A stretch of DNA of 64,000 bases, from contig CAKSQL010000010.1 in the NCBI GenBank assembly GCA_934486735.1, positions 13,432 through 77,431 on the forward strand. Reading direction: 5' to 3'. The position numbers and the translations under genes are program-made. Origin of the DNA: an uncultured Clostridia bacterium. Lineage in GTDB: Bacteria; Bacillota; Clostridia; UBA1381. A model generated the notes under the pieces. It searched no databases. It saw only the letters and a program-made list of their open reading frames with translations, and was not told where the DNA came from. Positions 9,143 through 16,933 of the stretch are shown piece by piece (position 1 is the first letter of the stretch; every line of letters begins with the position of its first letter).

Positions 9143-9157
9143 TGATATCCGATATCA
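9143..9157. promoter_or_regulatory. 15-bp perfect dyad in the cysE leader
   Basis: TGATATC-C-GATATCA is a perfect 7-1-7 inverted repeat about 45 bp downstream of the predicted start of transcription. Position and symmetry suggest a repressor operator, but no regulator is identified. Confidence 0.4.
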
Positions 9158-9190
9158 TCAGGTAAAAGAGAGTAGGTGTTTTTATACCTC

Positions 9191-9865
9191 ATGTTTTTTA
9201 AAAATTTAAGAGCTGATATAAAAGCTGTTCTGGAACGTGACCCGGCGGCAAGGAGTTCAATTGAGGTCTTGCTGCTCTACCCCGGCATAAAGGCAGTTAT
9301 ATTCCATCGCGCAGCACATTTTTTCTACAGGCATAACTGTAAATTTATTGCAAGATTTATTTCACAGTTTGCAAGATTTTGGACCGGAATCGAAATTCAT
9401 CCCGGTGCTATGATAGGCAGGGGACTTTTTATAGACCACGGAATGGGGGTTATAATAGGAGAGACGACCGTAATCGGAGATAACTGCACCATATATCAGG
9501 GCGTGACTCTTGGCGGAACGGGAAAAGAAAAAGGCAAGCGGCATCCGACGCTCGGAAACAATGTCATGGTCGGCAGCGGCGCAAAGGTTTTGGGACCGTT
9601 TAAGGTCGGAGACAATTCAAAAATAGCGGCAGGTGCGGTGGTTTTGTCCGAAGTACCGCCGAATTCGACATGCGTCGGAGTTCCTGCAAGGATTGTAAAG
9701 CGTGAGGGCGTGCGCGTTGACGAATGTGCGGACCTTGATCAGGTAAAAATTCCCGATCCGATTTCGATGCAGATGTGCACTCTTTCGGTACATATTGCGG
9801 GACTTGAAAAGAGGATATGCGAGCTTGAGGAAAGACTCAGAGAAAAAGGAGACAAAGACATATGA
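9191..9865 (+). CDS. cysE: Serine O-acetyltransferase
   Basis: Makes O-acetylserine from serine and acetyl-CoA, the first step of cysteine synthesis. It begins [13 protein letters not shown] with an ERDPAARSS segment, then hexapeptide left-handed beta-helix repeats including [17 protein letters not shown] and [17 protein letters not shown], the active-site and coenzyme region. The 224-aa form starting at ATG 9191 matches the family; an in-frame GTG at 9176 would add five residues and overlaps the AGGTG ribosome-binding-like sequence. It overlaps cysS by 4 bp (ATGA), the classic cysE-cysS arrangement of Firmicutes. Confidence 0.95.
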   Translation: MFFKNLRADIKAVLERDPAARSSIEVLLLYPGIKAVIFHRAAHFFYRHNCKFIARFISQFARFWTGIEIHPGAMIGRGLFIDHGMGVIIGETTVIGDNCTIYQGVTLGGTGKEKGKRHPTLGNNVMVGSGAKVLGPFKVGDNSKIAAGAVVLSEVPPNSTCVGVPARIVKREGVRVDECADLDQVKIPDPISMQMCTLSVHIAGLEKRICELEERLREKGDKDI

Positions 9866-11271
9866 AAATATATAATACTCTTACAAGAAAAAAGGAAGAA
9901 TTTGTTCCGATTGACAGCAATGAAGTCAAGATGTATTCCTGCGGTCCTACAGTTTACGATTATTTTCACATCGGAAATGCAAGACCTTTTATAATTTTTG
10001 ATACAATGCGCAGATATCTTGAATATCGTGGTTTCAAGGTTAAGTTTGTTCAGAATTTTACCGATATAGACGATAAAATGATAAAGCGCGCGAATGAGGA
10101 GGGTGTGACTGTAAAAGAACTCGGCGAGCGTTTTATTGCCGAATATTTTAAGGATGCGGAGTCTCTGGGAATACGCAAGGCGAGTGTTCACCCAAAAGCC
10201 ACGGAAAATATTGACGCAATTATAGAAACCGTTCAAAAGCTTGTAGATAAAGGGTATGCATATAATGTGGATGGAAACGTATATTTTTCCACAAAGAAAT
10301 TCAAGGATTACGGCAAGCTTTCGAAACAGCCGCTTGAGGATTTGGAGGCGGGTGCAAGAATAGATGTCAGCGAACATAAAAAAGACGCTATGGACTTTGC
10401 TCTCTGGAAAAAACAAAAGGAGGGCGAGCCGGCATGGGAAAGCCCGTGGGGATTGGGCAGACCCGGCTGGCATATAGAATGTTCGGCAATGGCAAACAAA
10501 TATCTCGGAAAAACAATAGATATTCATTCGGGCGGACAGGATTTGATTTTTCCGCATCACGAAAACGAGATAGCACAGAGTGAATGTGCCAACGGTGCGC
10601 CGTTTGCAAATTACTGGATGCATAACGGATATATAAATATAAACAATCAGAAGATGAGCAAGTCTTTGGGTAATTTCTTCACAGTTCGCGATATAACAAA
10701 GAAATATTCGCCGGAGGTTGTGAGATTTTTTATGTTGTCGGCGCATTACAGAAACCCGATAAATTTCAGCGATGTTCTGATGGAGCAATCAAAATCCGCA
10801 CTTGAGAGAGTATATACATGTATTGAAAATACAGAATTTTTAAAAGCGTCGGCAAAGGATACAGAGCTTTCGGCAAAGGAAAAAGAGCTTTTTGACAAAA
10901 TTGATGAATACAAAAATAAATTTATCGAAGCAATGGATGATGATTTGAATACTGCGGACGCAATTGCGGCAATATTCGATATTGTGTACGGGGCAAACAC
11001 CACAATTTCGGCAGAGCATGAAAACTCGGTAAAAATAATAGATAAGGTGCTTGATACAATCTCGGAGCTTGGCAAAGTCCTGGGACTTTTTGCGGAGAAA
11101 AGAGAGGAATCGGCAGGCGAGGAAATAGAGGCTCTTATAAAGGAGAGGACCGAAGCGCGCAAGGCTAAAAACTGGGCGCGTGCCGATGAAATCCGTGATG
11201 AACTTTTGAAGATGGGAATAGTGCTTAAGGATACAGCGGCGGGAGTGCAGTGGTCGAGGGTTTCGGACTGA
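9862..11271 (+). CDS. cysS: Cysteinyl-tRNA synthetase
   Basis: Class I aminoacyl-tRNA synthetase of 469 aa. [19 protein letters not shown] carries the HIGH-type signature and the first zinc Cys; WHIECSAMA and the downstream [10 protein letters not shown] supply further zinc ligands; [10 protein letters not shown] is the KMSKS loop. The C-terminal DALR-like helical region follows ([10 protein letters not shown]). Start overlaps the cysE stop and the stop overlaps the mrnC start (TGATG), so the three genes are translationally coupled. Confidence 0.98.
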   Translation: MKIYNTLTRKKEEFVPIDSNEVKMYSCGPTVYDYFHIGNARPFIIFDTMRRYLEYRGFKVKFVQNFTDIDDKMIKRANEEGVTVKELGERFIAEYFKDAESLGIRKASVHPKATENIDAIIETVQKLVDKGYAYNVDGNVYFSTKKFKDYGKLSKQPLEDLEAGARIDVSEHKKDAMDFALWKKQKEGEPAWESPWGLGRPGWHIECSAMANKYLGKTIDIHSGGQDLIFPHHENEIAQSECANGAPFANYWMHNGYININNQKMSKSLGNFFTVRDITKKYSPEVVRFFMLSAHYRNPINFSDVLMEQSKSALERVYTCIENTEFLKASAKDTELSAKEKELFDKIDEYKNKFIEAMDDDLNTADAIAAIFDIVYGANTTISAEHENSVKIIDKVLDTISELGKVLGLFAEKREESAGEEIEALIKERTEARKAKNWARADEIRDELLKMGIVLKDTAAGVQWSRVSD

Positions 11272-11684
11272 TGGAAAATATGGAAAATGTAAAGAAAACA
11301 TCGCAGTATTCACCGCTTGTGTTGGCGTATATAGGTGATGCGGTATATGAAGTTTATGTCAGAGCAAGAGTAATAGAAGAACATCCGGATATGCCGGCAT
11401 ATAAGCTGCACCGCCTGACAGTGCAGTATGTAAAGGCGCATGCTCAAAGCGACAGTGTGTTTTCTCTGGAAGATACTTTAAGCGAAAAAGAGCTTGCGGT
11501 TTATAAAAGGGGAAGAAACGCAAAATCGGCAACAGTTCCGAAAAATGCGGATTTGACCGAATACAGACGTGCTACCGGATTTGAAGCGCTTGTGGGATAT
11601 CTGTATCTCGAAAAAAAGAAGGACAGGCTTAACGAAATTATGGAGCTTGCATATAATGCGGCTTGCAAAAAACAGGATTGCTAA
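11271..11684 (+). CDS. mrnC: Mini-ribonuclease III
   Basis: A 137-aa protein made of only an RNase III catalytic domain with no double-stranded-RNA-binding domain. LAYIGDAVYEVYVRARV holds the conserved Asp/Glu motif, and the C-terminal FEALVGYLYLEKKKDRL carries the second acidic set. MrnC matures 23S rRNA ends. ATG at 11271 overlaps the cysS stop; the frame is open slightly upstream (GTG at 11250), but GAGGG at 10 nt favours 11271. Location immediately after cysS is the usual one in Firmicutes. Confidence 0.95.
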   Translation: MENMENVKKTSQYSPLVLAYIGDAVYEVYVRARVIEEHPDMPAYKLHRLTVQYVKAHAQSDSVFSLEDTLSEKELAVYKRGRNAKSATVPKNADLTEYRRATGFEALVGYLYLEKKKDRLNEIMELAYNAACKKQDC

Positions 11685-11748
11685 TCGGCAGCGCCGTTAG
11701 TATATAGATTCATTAAAAATGAAGTTTTCAGTACGGAAAGGAATGGTT

Positions 11749-12603
11749 ATGACAATGGAGAAAAAAAGACAAACCGAGCTTTCGATTATTGCCAACAGAG
11801 TGAGAAAGCATGCGCTCACCGCAGTATACAGCGCAAAATCGGGACATCCCGGAGGTTCGCTTTCGGTTGCGGATTTGCTTACATATTTGTATTTTGATGT
11901 GATGAGAGTTGATCCAAAGAATCCTAAAGCGGCAGATCGAGACCGTTTTGTGTTGTCAAAAGGGCATACGGCGCCGGCATTATACGGAGTTTTGGCAGAA
12001 AAAGGATATTTTTCAAAGGAATTAATACCGACTTTCCGTCATATTGGAAGTATTTTGCAGGGACATCCGGACATGAAAAAGATTCCGGGAGTCGATATGT
12101 CAACGGGTTCACTCGGACAAGGCGTCTCGGCAGCCGGAGGAATGGCGATAGCTGCAAAGCTTGACAAGAAAGACTACCGCGTTTACACGGTACTCGGAGA
12201 CGGAGAATTGGAAGAGGGTCAGGTATGGGAGCAGGCAATGTTTGCGGCTCATTACAAATTGGACAACCTTACCGCATTTATTGATTTTAACGGATTGCAG
12301 ATAGACGGAGACATAACGGATGTTATGAATCCGACTCCGATTGATAAAAAGTTTGAAGCCTTCGGATGGCATGTCGTTATGGCGGATGCGCATGATTTTA
12401 ATTCTCTCGAGGCAGCTGTAAATGCAGCAAAGGCAACAAAGGGTAAGCCGACAGCAGTAATAATGAAATCAATAAAGGGAAAGAATGTATCTTTTATGGA
12501 GAATAAGCCTGAATGGCACGGCAGTGCCCCGAACGAGGAGCAGTATAATCAGGCAATAAAGGAATTGGATGAGCTTATAAAGAAAGAGGAGGCGGCATTA
12601 TAA
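11749..12603 (+). CDS. Transketolase, N-terminal (TPP-binding) subunit
   Basis: About 284 aa covering only the first third of a full transketolase: SGHPGGSLSVADLL, LSKGHTAPALYG, MSTGSLGQGVSAAGGMAIA and the thiamine-diphosphate motif GDGELEEGQVWEQAM with FIDFNGLQIDG. With the next gene it forms a heteromeric transketolase for the non-oxidative pentose phosphate pathway. The chosen ATG at 11749 has AAAGGA 6 nt upstream; further in-frame ATGs at 11719, 11743 and 11755 make the exact start slightly uncertain. Its stop overlaps the start of the C-terminal subunit by 1 nt (TAATG). Confidence 0.95.
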   Translation: MTMEKKRQTELSIIANRVRKHALTAVYSAKSGHPGGSLSVADLLTYLYFDVMRVDPKNPKAADRDRFVLSKGHTAPALYGVLAEKGYFSKELIPTFRHIGSILQGHPDMKKIPGVDMSTGSLGQGVSAAGGMAIAAKLDKKDYRVYTVLGDGELEEGQVWEQAMFAAHYKLDNLTAFIDFNGLQIDGDITDVMNPTPIDKKFEAFGWHVVMADAHDFNSLEAAVNAAKATKGKPTAVIMKSIKGKNVSFMENKPEWHGSAPNEEQYNQAIKELDELIKKEEAAL

Positions 12604-13532
12604 TGGCAAAAAGAGCAACAAGGGAATCATACGGTGCTGCGCTGGCAAAATTCGGCGCGGACGAAAGAATTGTGGTATTGGATGCCGACCTTTCAAAATC
12701 GACAAAGACGGAAGTTTTCAAAAAGGCTTATCCCGAGAGATTTATAAATTGCGGAATTGCAGAGGGTAACATGATGAGCGTTGCGGCAGGCCTTGCAGCG
12801 GCAGGAAAGATAGCGTTTGCATCAAGCTTTGCGATGTTTGCGGCAGGCCGTGCGTTTGAGCAGATAAGAAATTCAATCGGATATCCGAATCTTAATGTAA
12901 AAATCGGTGCGACACATGCCGGAATTTCTGTAGGTGAAGACGGTGCAACACATCAGTGTCTTGAAGATATAGGCTTGATGCGCACAATCCCGAATATGGT
13001 TATTTTAAATCCTGCCGATGATGTTGAGGCAACAGCTTGCGTAAAGGCTGCAATAGACCACGACGGACCTGTGTATATGAGATTCGGACGCCTTGCGGTT
13101 GAGGACGTGAATCCTGCCGGCTATAAGTTTGAGCTTGGAAAGGGTGTAGAGCTTGCAGACGGAAACGACGTTACAATTATCGCAACCGGACTTATGGTAG
13201 GTGAGGCTTTAAAGGCAAAAGAACTTCTCAAAAAAGACGGAATCGATGCAAGAGTAATAAATATTCACACGATAAAGCCGATAGATAAAGATATAATCAT
13301 AAAGGCTGCAAAGGAGACGGGCGCTATAGTTACCGCCGAAGAACACTACATAATGGGCGGACTCGGCAGCGCTGTCTGCGAGGTTGTTTGCGAGAGTGCG
13401 CCTGTTCCGGTTAAGATTGTCGGAACAGACCGATTCGGAGCGTCGGGCAAGCCTGCGGAACTGTTTGAAGAATATGGACTTACTGCTGAAAATATCGCAA
13501 AAAATGCAAAGGAAGCAGTAGCTCTGAAATAA
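12603..13532 (+). CDS. Transketolase, C-terminal subunit
   Basis: 309 aa with the pyrimidine-binding domain (DADLSKSTKT, NCGIAEGNMMSVAAGLAA, VSVGEDGATHQCLEDIGLMR) followed by the C-terminal domain (ARVINIHTIKPIDKD, EEHYIMGGLGSAV). Together with the preceding gene it makes a complete enzyme; two-gene transketolases are common in clostridia and archaea. A strong terminator follows 8 bp after the stop. Confidence 0.95.
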   Translation: MAKRATRESYGAALAKFGADERIVVLDADLSKSTKTEVFKKAYPERFINCGIAEGNMMSVAAGLAAAGKIAFASSFAMFAAGRAFEQIRNSIGYPNLNVKIGATHAGISVGEDGATHQCLEDIGLMRTIPNMVILNPADDVEATACVKAAIDHDGPVYMRFGRLAVEDVNPAGYKFELGKGVELADGNDVTIIATGLMVGEALKAKELLKKDGIDARVINIHTIKPIDKDIIIKAAKETGAIVTAEEHYIMGGLGSAVCEVVCESAPVPVKIVGTDRFGASGKPAELFEEYGLTAENIAKNAKEAVALK

Positions 13533-13539
13533 TAATAAA

Positions 13540-13586
13540 AATCTCTTATCAGCTGAAAAGTTGTTGATAAGAGATTTTTTGTTTTG
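13540..13586 (+). terminator. Rho-independent terminator after transketolase genes
   Basis: Perfect 12-bp stem AATCTCTTATCA / TGATAAGAGATT (13540-13551 with 13565-13576) followed by TTTTTGTTTTG. Confidence 0.9.
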
Positions 13587-13697
13587 TACAAATTATTTTA
13601 AAAGTAAGGAAATTCGTAAAAACGATTGGATTTAACGAAAGCCGATATAAAAAAGGAATTACTCCGGTTTTCGGATTGAATTGTGTCCTCGGGGAAA

Positions 13698-14648
13698 TTA
13701 GATTTTATAGTCAAATATTTTTAAAAAATCCACATTCCTGACACGAAAGCTTTTGTTGTTTAAGTATTCAAGCATTCCGGAATCGGAAGTGAATTTAAAG
13801 GTCAGCTTGTATGAGTAAAGCGCCTGGTATCGATGTGCCTTGTCATTTTTTCCGTACTTGCCGTCGCCCAAAAGAGGATGTCCGATTGAGGACAAATGCG
13901 CTCTTATCTGATGAGTGCGCCCGGTCAGTAAGTCTATTTCGAGCAGAGACAATCCGTTCTTTTGAGCAAGAACTTTATATTGAGTTTTAATCGTTTTTGC
14001 CCCGGGTTTGGGCGAAGAATACACATACACTCTCTTTTTCTTCTCGTCTTTGAAAAGATATCCGGAAAGGACATCGCTTTTTTTGTCAAAATACCCATGA
14101 GCGATACAAAGATATTCTTTTTTTATCTCGCGGTCTTTTATTTTTTGGTTCATTATGCGGAGAGTCTCGGCATTTTTTGCCGCGATTACAATTCCGCCGG
14201 TATTCCGATCGATACGGTTGCATAGCGACGGGACAAAGGTGTGTTCATCGGCGGGTGAATATTCGCCATTTTCGAAAAGATAGCTTTTTATATGCTCAAT
14301 AAGCGTGTTTGCCTCGCCGTTGTCGTCGGTATGTACAAGCATACCCGGCTTTTTGTTTATCAGCATAATGTTCGAATCCTCGTAAATTATATCTATGTCC
14401 GCTTTTATTTTGCGAAACATTTCGTCGGGATTTGCCTTTTCAAAAAACTCATCCTTGAAATAGAGATTTAAAATATCGCCCTCCGAAAGCTTTCGGGACG
14501 GCTTTTTCTCATGCTTCCCGTTTATTCGGACGCAATTTTTTCTCAGCGATTTATATAGCATATCGGGCGGCAGAGACGGCATAAATTTTGTTAAAAACTT
14601 ATCCAGCCGCTGTCCCGAGTCGTTTTTGTTTACAATTATTTCTTTCAA
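13698..14648 (-). CDS. RluA-family 23S rRNA pseudouridine synthase
   Basis: 316 aa: an N-terminal S4-like RNA-binding domain (about residues 1-75, QRLDKFLTKFMPSLP...VRINGK), then the RluA catalytic domain with NKKPGMLVHTD, the catalytic-Asp motif RIDRNTGGI, and LLTGRTHQIRAHLSSIGHP near the C-terminus. It isomerises uridines in rRNA (RluC/RluD-like; exact site not predictable). It has Gly where many relatives have Ser after the TxG of the motif, a tolerated variation. It is a single gene transcribed toward the transketolase terminator. Confidence 0.92.
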   Translation of the reverse strand: MKEIIVNKNDSGQRLDKFLTKFMPSLPPDMLYKSLRKNCVRINGKHEKKPSRKLSEGDILNLYFKDEFFEKANPDEMFRKIKADIDIIYEDSNIMLINKKPGMLVHTDDNGEANTLIEHIKSYLFENGEYSPADEHTFVPSLCNRIDRNTGGIVIAAKNAETLRIMNQKIKDREIKKEYLCIAHGYFDKKSDVLSGYLFKDEKKKRVYVYSSPKPGAKTIKTQYKVLAQKNGLSLLEIDLLTGRTHQIRAHLSSIGHPLLGDGKYGKNDKAHRYQALYSYKLTFKFTSDSGMLEYLNNKSFRVRNVDFLKIFDYKI

Positions 14649-14760
14649 AATTTTCCCTCCGGTTCAGCTGAACTCCATAATGTTTGAGCATATAACAAGT
14701 ATATCACAAAACTACACTAAATGCAATATCGGAAAATTAATAAAATTTAAAAATTCATGC

Positions 14761-14789
14761 TTGCATTTTGCGGATATAAGTGATATAAT
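14761..14789 (+). promoter_or_regulatory. Sigma-A promoter of the eutS operon
   Basis: TTGCAT at 14761-14766 and TATAAT at 14784-14789 with a 17-bp spacer; predicted start near 14796. The rest of 14649-14760 holds no visible gene and is the upstream region of the rluA-type gene. Confidence 0.85.
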
Positions 14790-14795
14790 ATATTT

Positions 14796-14956
14796 GTATA
14801 TGCCAAAGTGAAGAACATTTTGCGTATCTTGCTTTTTCGCGTACGGGAGCAAGTACATAAGCCGTACGGCGCTTGAGAAAGCAATCCGTGCAGAAGTTTT
14901 TTTGATATGCCGCTGCGGTGCGGCAGAACAAGGATTAAGAATGGTCGGAGATAAAT
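14796..14956 (+). promoter_or_regulatory. Structured 160-nt leader upstream of eutS
   Basis: The leader can form two mutually exclusive folds. Fold A pairs TTGCTTT (14829-14835) with AAAGCAA (14878-14884) around an inner stem CGTACGG/CCGTACG (14840-14846, 14862-14868). Fold B pairs CTTGCT (14828-14833) with AGCAAG (14848-14853). A third partner CCGTGC (14886-14891) can also capture GTACGG and is followed by a T7 run at 14897-14903. A separate hairpin TGCCGC/GCGGCA (14908-14925) has a 6-nt loop TGCGGT just before the GGAG ribosome binding site. It matches no riboswitch class that I recognise; an ANTAR-type target would need A at loop position 1, which is T here. Confidence 0.55.
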
Positions 14957-15316
14957 ATGGACTCAGAGAATAAAACAAGAATAATTCAGGAGCTTGTACC
15001 GGGAAAGCAAATTACGCTTGCGCACATAATTGCCGCTCCGGACGAGATACTTTACAAAAAGCTCGGGCTTGACCCGAGAGTGGACTACAGCAATGCGTCA
15101 ATCGGAATACTGACCGTAAGCCCGGCTGAAACAGCGATTATTGCCGCGGATATCGCAATGAAAACTTCCAATGTGGAGCTTGGATTTGTTGACCGCTTCA
15201 GCGGAACGGTGATTATAACGGGAAGAGTTTCGGACACCGAGACCGCAATTTCGGCAATTGTTGAATATGCAAAGGAAAAGCTTGGCTTTTCTGTCTGCGA
15301 TGTGACGAGAACCTGA
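14957..15316 (+). CDS. eutS: EutS-type bacterial microcompartment shell protein
   Basis: 119 aa with the diagnostic EutS/PduU-like N-terminus (RIIQELVPGKQITLAHIIA), a GILTVSPAETAIIAADIA helix and VELGFVDRFSGTVIITGR of the circularly permuted BMC fold. In known systems it forms bent hexamers in the ethanolamine-utilisation shell. ATG is preceded by GGAG at about 6 nt. The stop overlaps the eutP start by 1 nt. No other eut or shell gene (eutABC, eutL, eutM, eutVW) is in the window, so its partners must lie elsewhere, or the protein has another use. Confidence 0.92.
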   Translation: MDSENKTRIIQELVPGKQITLAHIIAAPDEILYKKLGLDPRVDYSNASIGILTVSPAETAIIAADIAMKTSNVELGFVDRFSGTVIITGRVSDTETAISAIVEYAKEKLGFSVCDVTRT

Positions 15317-15750
15317 TGAAAAAGCTTATATTAATCGGCAGAAGTGAATGCGGAAAGACTACGCTTATTCAGGCGCTGAGGGGCGAAAAGCTGCGATATG
15401 AAAAGACGCAGAGTGTGAAGTATGATGAAATCACAATAGACACTCCGGGTGAGTATATACAAACCCGTTCGCTCGGTGCGGCTTTGGCGATGTATACATA
15501 TGAAGCGGATGTTGTCGGACTTTTGGAGGGTGCGGATGAGCCATATTCGCTTTACAGTCCATGCATAGTACCGCTGGCAAACCGAGAGATTATAGGCATA
15601 GTCACAAAAATCGATAAAAAAGACGCAAGTCCCGAAATGGCAGAAAACAGGCTTAGGCTTGCAGGATGCGAAAAAATATTTTTTGTAAGCTCTTACACCG
15701 GTGAGGGAGTTAATGATATATTGGAATATCTGAAAAATTTTCGGCTATAG
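15316..15750 (+). CDS. eutP: EutP/PduV-family small GTPase-like protein
   Basis: 144 aa with a P-loop GRSECGKTTL at residues 7-16, a G3-like DTPGEY, and a VTKIDKKD G4-like element, as in EutP/PduV. Members are Ras-like NTPases encoded beside shell genes; EutP of other bacteria has been linked to acetate kinase activity or to compartment positioning, so the role here is open. It overlaps eutS and is 15 bp upstream of the IreB-family gene in the same operon. Confidence 0.9.
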   Translation: MKKLILIGRSECGKTTLIQALRGEKLRYEKTQSVKYDEITIDTPGEYIQTRSLGAALAMYTYEADVVGLLEGADEPYSLYSPCIVPLANREIIGIVTKIDKKDASPEMAENRLRLAGCEKIFFVSSYTGEGVNDILEYLKNFRL

Positions 15751-15765
15751 GAAGGAAGTAATCAC

Positions 15766-16017
15766 ATGGATATTAACAACACAAGGAAAATCGATCTCGA
15801 GCTTGACCGCGCCAAAGAAGTGCATGAGATTATCTCGGGTGTATACGATTCGTTGAAAATAAAGGGCTATGACCCGATAAGTCAGATTGTGGGATATCTG
15901 ATATCGGGCGACCCGACATATATCACAAGCTATAACGGAGCGCGCGGCATGATTGTGCGCGTTGAGCGTGATGAGCTTATTGAAGAACTGGTTAAGCACT
16001 ATATAAAATCATTGTAG
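15766..16017 (+). CDS. IreB-family regulatory phosphoprotein (UPF0297)
   Basis: 83 aa, matching the small UPF0297/IreB family: KGYDPISQIVGYLISGDPTYI and NGARGMIVRVERDELIEELV are near-invariant in it. In Enterococcus IreB is phosphorylated by the Ser/Thr kinase IreK and tunes cephalosporin resistance. The gene usually sits near alaS or ruvX, so its place between eutP and a cpsB-type gene is unusual. AAGGAAG precedes the ATG at 6 nt. Confidence 0.92.
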   Translation: MDINNTRKIDLELDRAKEVHEIISGVYDSLKIKGYDPISQIVGYLISGDPTYITSYNGARGMIVRVERDELIEELVKHYIKSL

Positions 16018-16044
16018 AATTTGTTCCGAAAGGTTGTGATTGAT

Positions 16045-16803
16045 TTGACAGACGTTCATGCTCATGTTCTTCCGGAAATTGATGACGGAGCAAAGAATGT
16101 TGAAACGAGTCTTGAAATGCTGAGAGAAAGCAAGCGGCAGGGAGTTGAGACGGTCATTGCAACTTCCCATTGCTATGCGCAGACCGAGCAGGATATTGCA
16201 TGCTTTATAAAAAAGCGTCGGGAAAGCTTTGAAATATTACAGGAAGCGATTTCAAAATCGGGAGAAAAATTACCCGAAATACGTCTCGGCAGCGAGGTGC
16301 ATCTCGGGGTTGACATCTCGAAATTTGAACGTCTTGAGGAACTTTGTATAGATAAAACCGATTATATTTTACTGGAAATGCCGTACAGAGCTTGGAATAT
16401 GAATCTGTACGATGCAATCTACGGAATAATGCTAAGAGGAATGAAACCGGTCATGGCGCACATAGAGCGCTTTTACGACCACGAAAAGGAATTTGAAAAC
16501 CTGGTCGATCTTGAACTTTTGTATCAGATAAATGCGGATTCTTTTGTGAAACCGGGCATCCGCAGGGTGATTCCGTATTTTTTCAAAAATCGTATGGTTC
16601 AGTTTGTGGGCAGCGATATGCATAATACGGATTCAAGACCTACAAATATACAAAATGCATATCGGGCGATTGAAGAAATGTACGGAAGCGAGTGTGCGGA
16701 ATATTTAAAGAAAAATGCCGAGCTGCTGCTTGAAAACAAGATGCCGGACAGTGCGCTGTTCAAAAAGAAAAATATACTGAGCAGAGTTTTCAAAAGTAAA
16801 TGA
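16045..16803 (+). CDS. CpsB/YwqE-type PHP-fold tyrosine-protein phosphatase
   Basis: 252 aa with the PHP metal-site motifs: TDVHAHVLPEIDDGAKN at the N-terminus, ATSHCYA, GSEVHLG, MAHIERF and the C-terminal VGSDMHN. Family members (CpsB/Wzb-like of Gram-positives) dephosphorylate the bacterial tyrosine kinase that controls capsule or exopolysaccharide synthesis. TTG at 16045 is the best start: GAAAGG lies 11 nt upstream and it begins at the family's usual residue; earlier in-frame TTG/GTG codons overlap that site. No capsule kinase gene is adjacent. Confidence 0.88.
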   Translation: MTDVHAHVLPEIDDGAKNVETSLEMLRESKRQGVETVIATSHCYAQTEQDIACFIKKRRESFEILQEAISKSGEKLPEIRLGSEVHLGVDISKFERLEELCIDKTDYILLEMPYRAWNMNLYDAIYGIMLRGMKPVMAHIERFYDHEKEFENLVDLELLYQINADSFVKPGIRRVIPYFFKNRMVQFVGSDMHNTDSRPTNIQNAYRAIEEMYGSECAEYLKKNAELLLENKMPDSALFKKKNILSRVFKSK

Positions 16804-16806
16804 AAA

Positions 16807-16848
16807 GGACAGGAAAGCCAATGATTTGGTAAATCCTGTCCCTTTTTT
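16807..16848 (+). terminator. Rho-independent terminator after the cpsB-type gene
   Basis: GGACAGGA / TCCTGTCC (16807-16814 with 16834-16841) with an inner CCAA/TTGG extension, followed by CTTTTTTA. Confidence 0.88.
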
Positions 16849-16933
16849 ATGTTAATTTTTGAAGTCAAACAGCGAGGCATAAGTGCCTGCCAAAGACATT
16901 TTTGAAATCACATGTTTGAACACAAACTGAATT

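Larger units (their letters stand above)
8861..9190. promoter_or_regulatory. Divergent intergenic region between the purine cluster and cysE
   Basis: No gene is visible. A minus-strand -10 (TATAAT, reverse complement at 8895-8900) lies about 35 bp before the permease start. The plus-strand cysE promoter is at 9066-9094. A short dyad GTCCC/GGGAC (9003-9007, 9015-9019) sits between them and may be a remnant of a REP-like element. I see no purine riboswitch core and no T-box. Confidence 0.6.

Noticed and set aside
9101..9190. T-box leader expected before cysES in Firmicutes
   Set aside because: The leader is only about 90 nt and lacks the T-box sequence and a terminator; only a short dyad is present.
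9739..10788. Long open frame on the minus strand across cysE/cysS (about 349 codons)
   Set aside because: It lies opposite a well-conserved cysS, has no ribosome site or family match, and its composition is that of a reverse-strand shadow.
14908..14925. ANTAR-target hairpin controlling eutS
   Set aside because: The loop TGCGGT lacks the A at position 1, and there is no second hairpin of the expected pair nor an eutV gene in the window.
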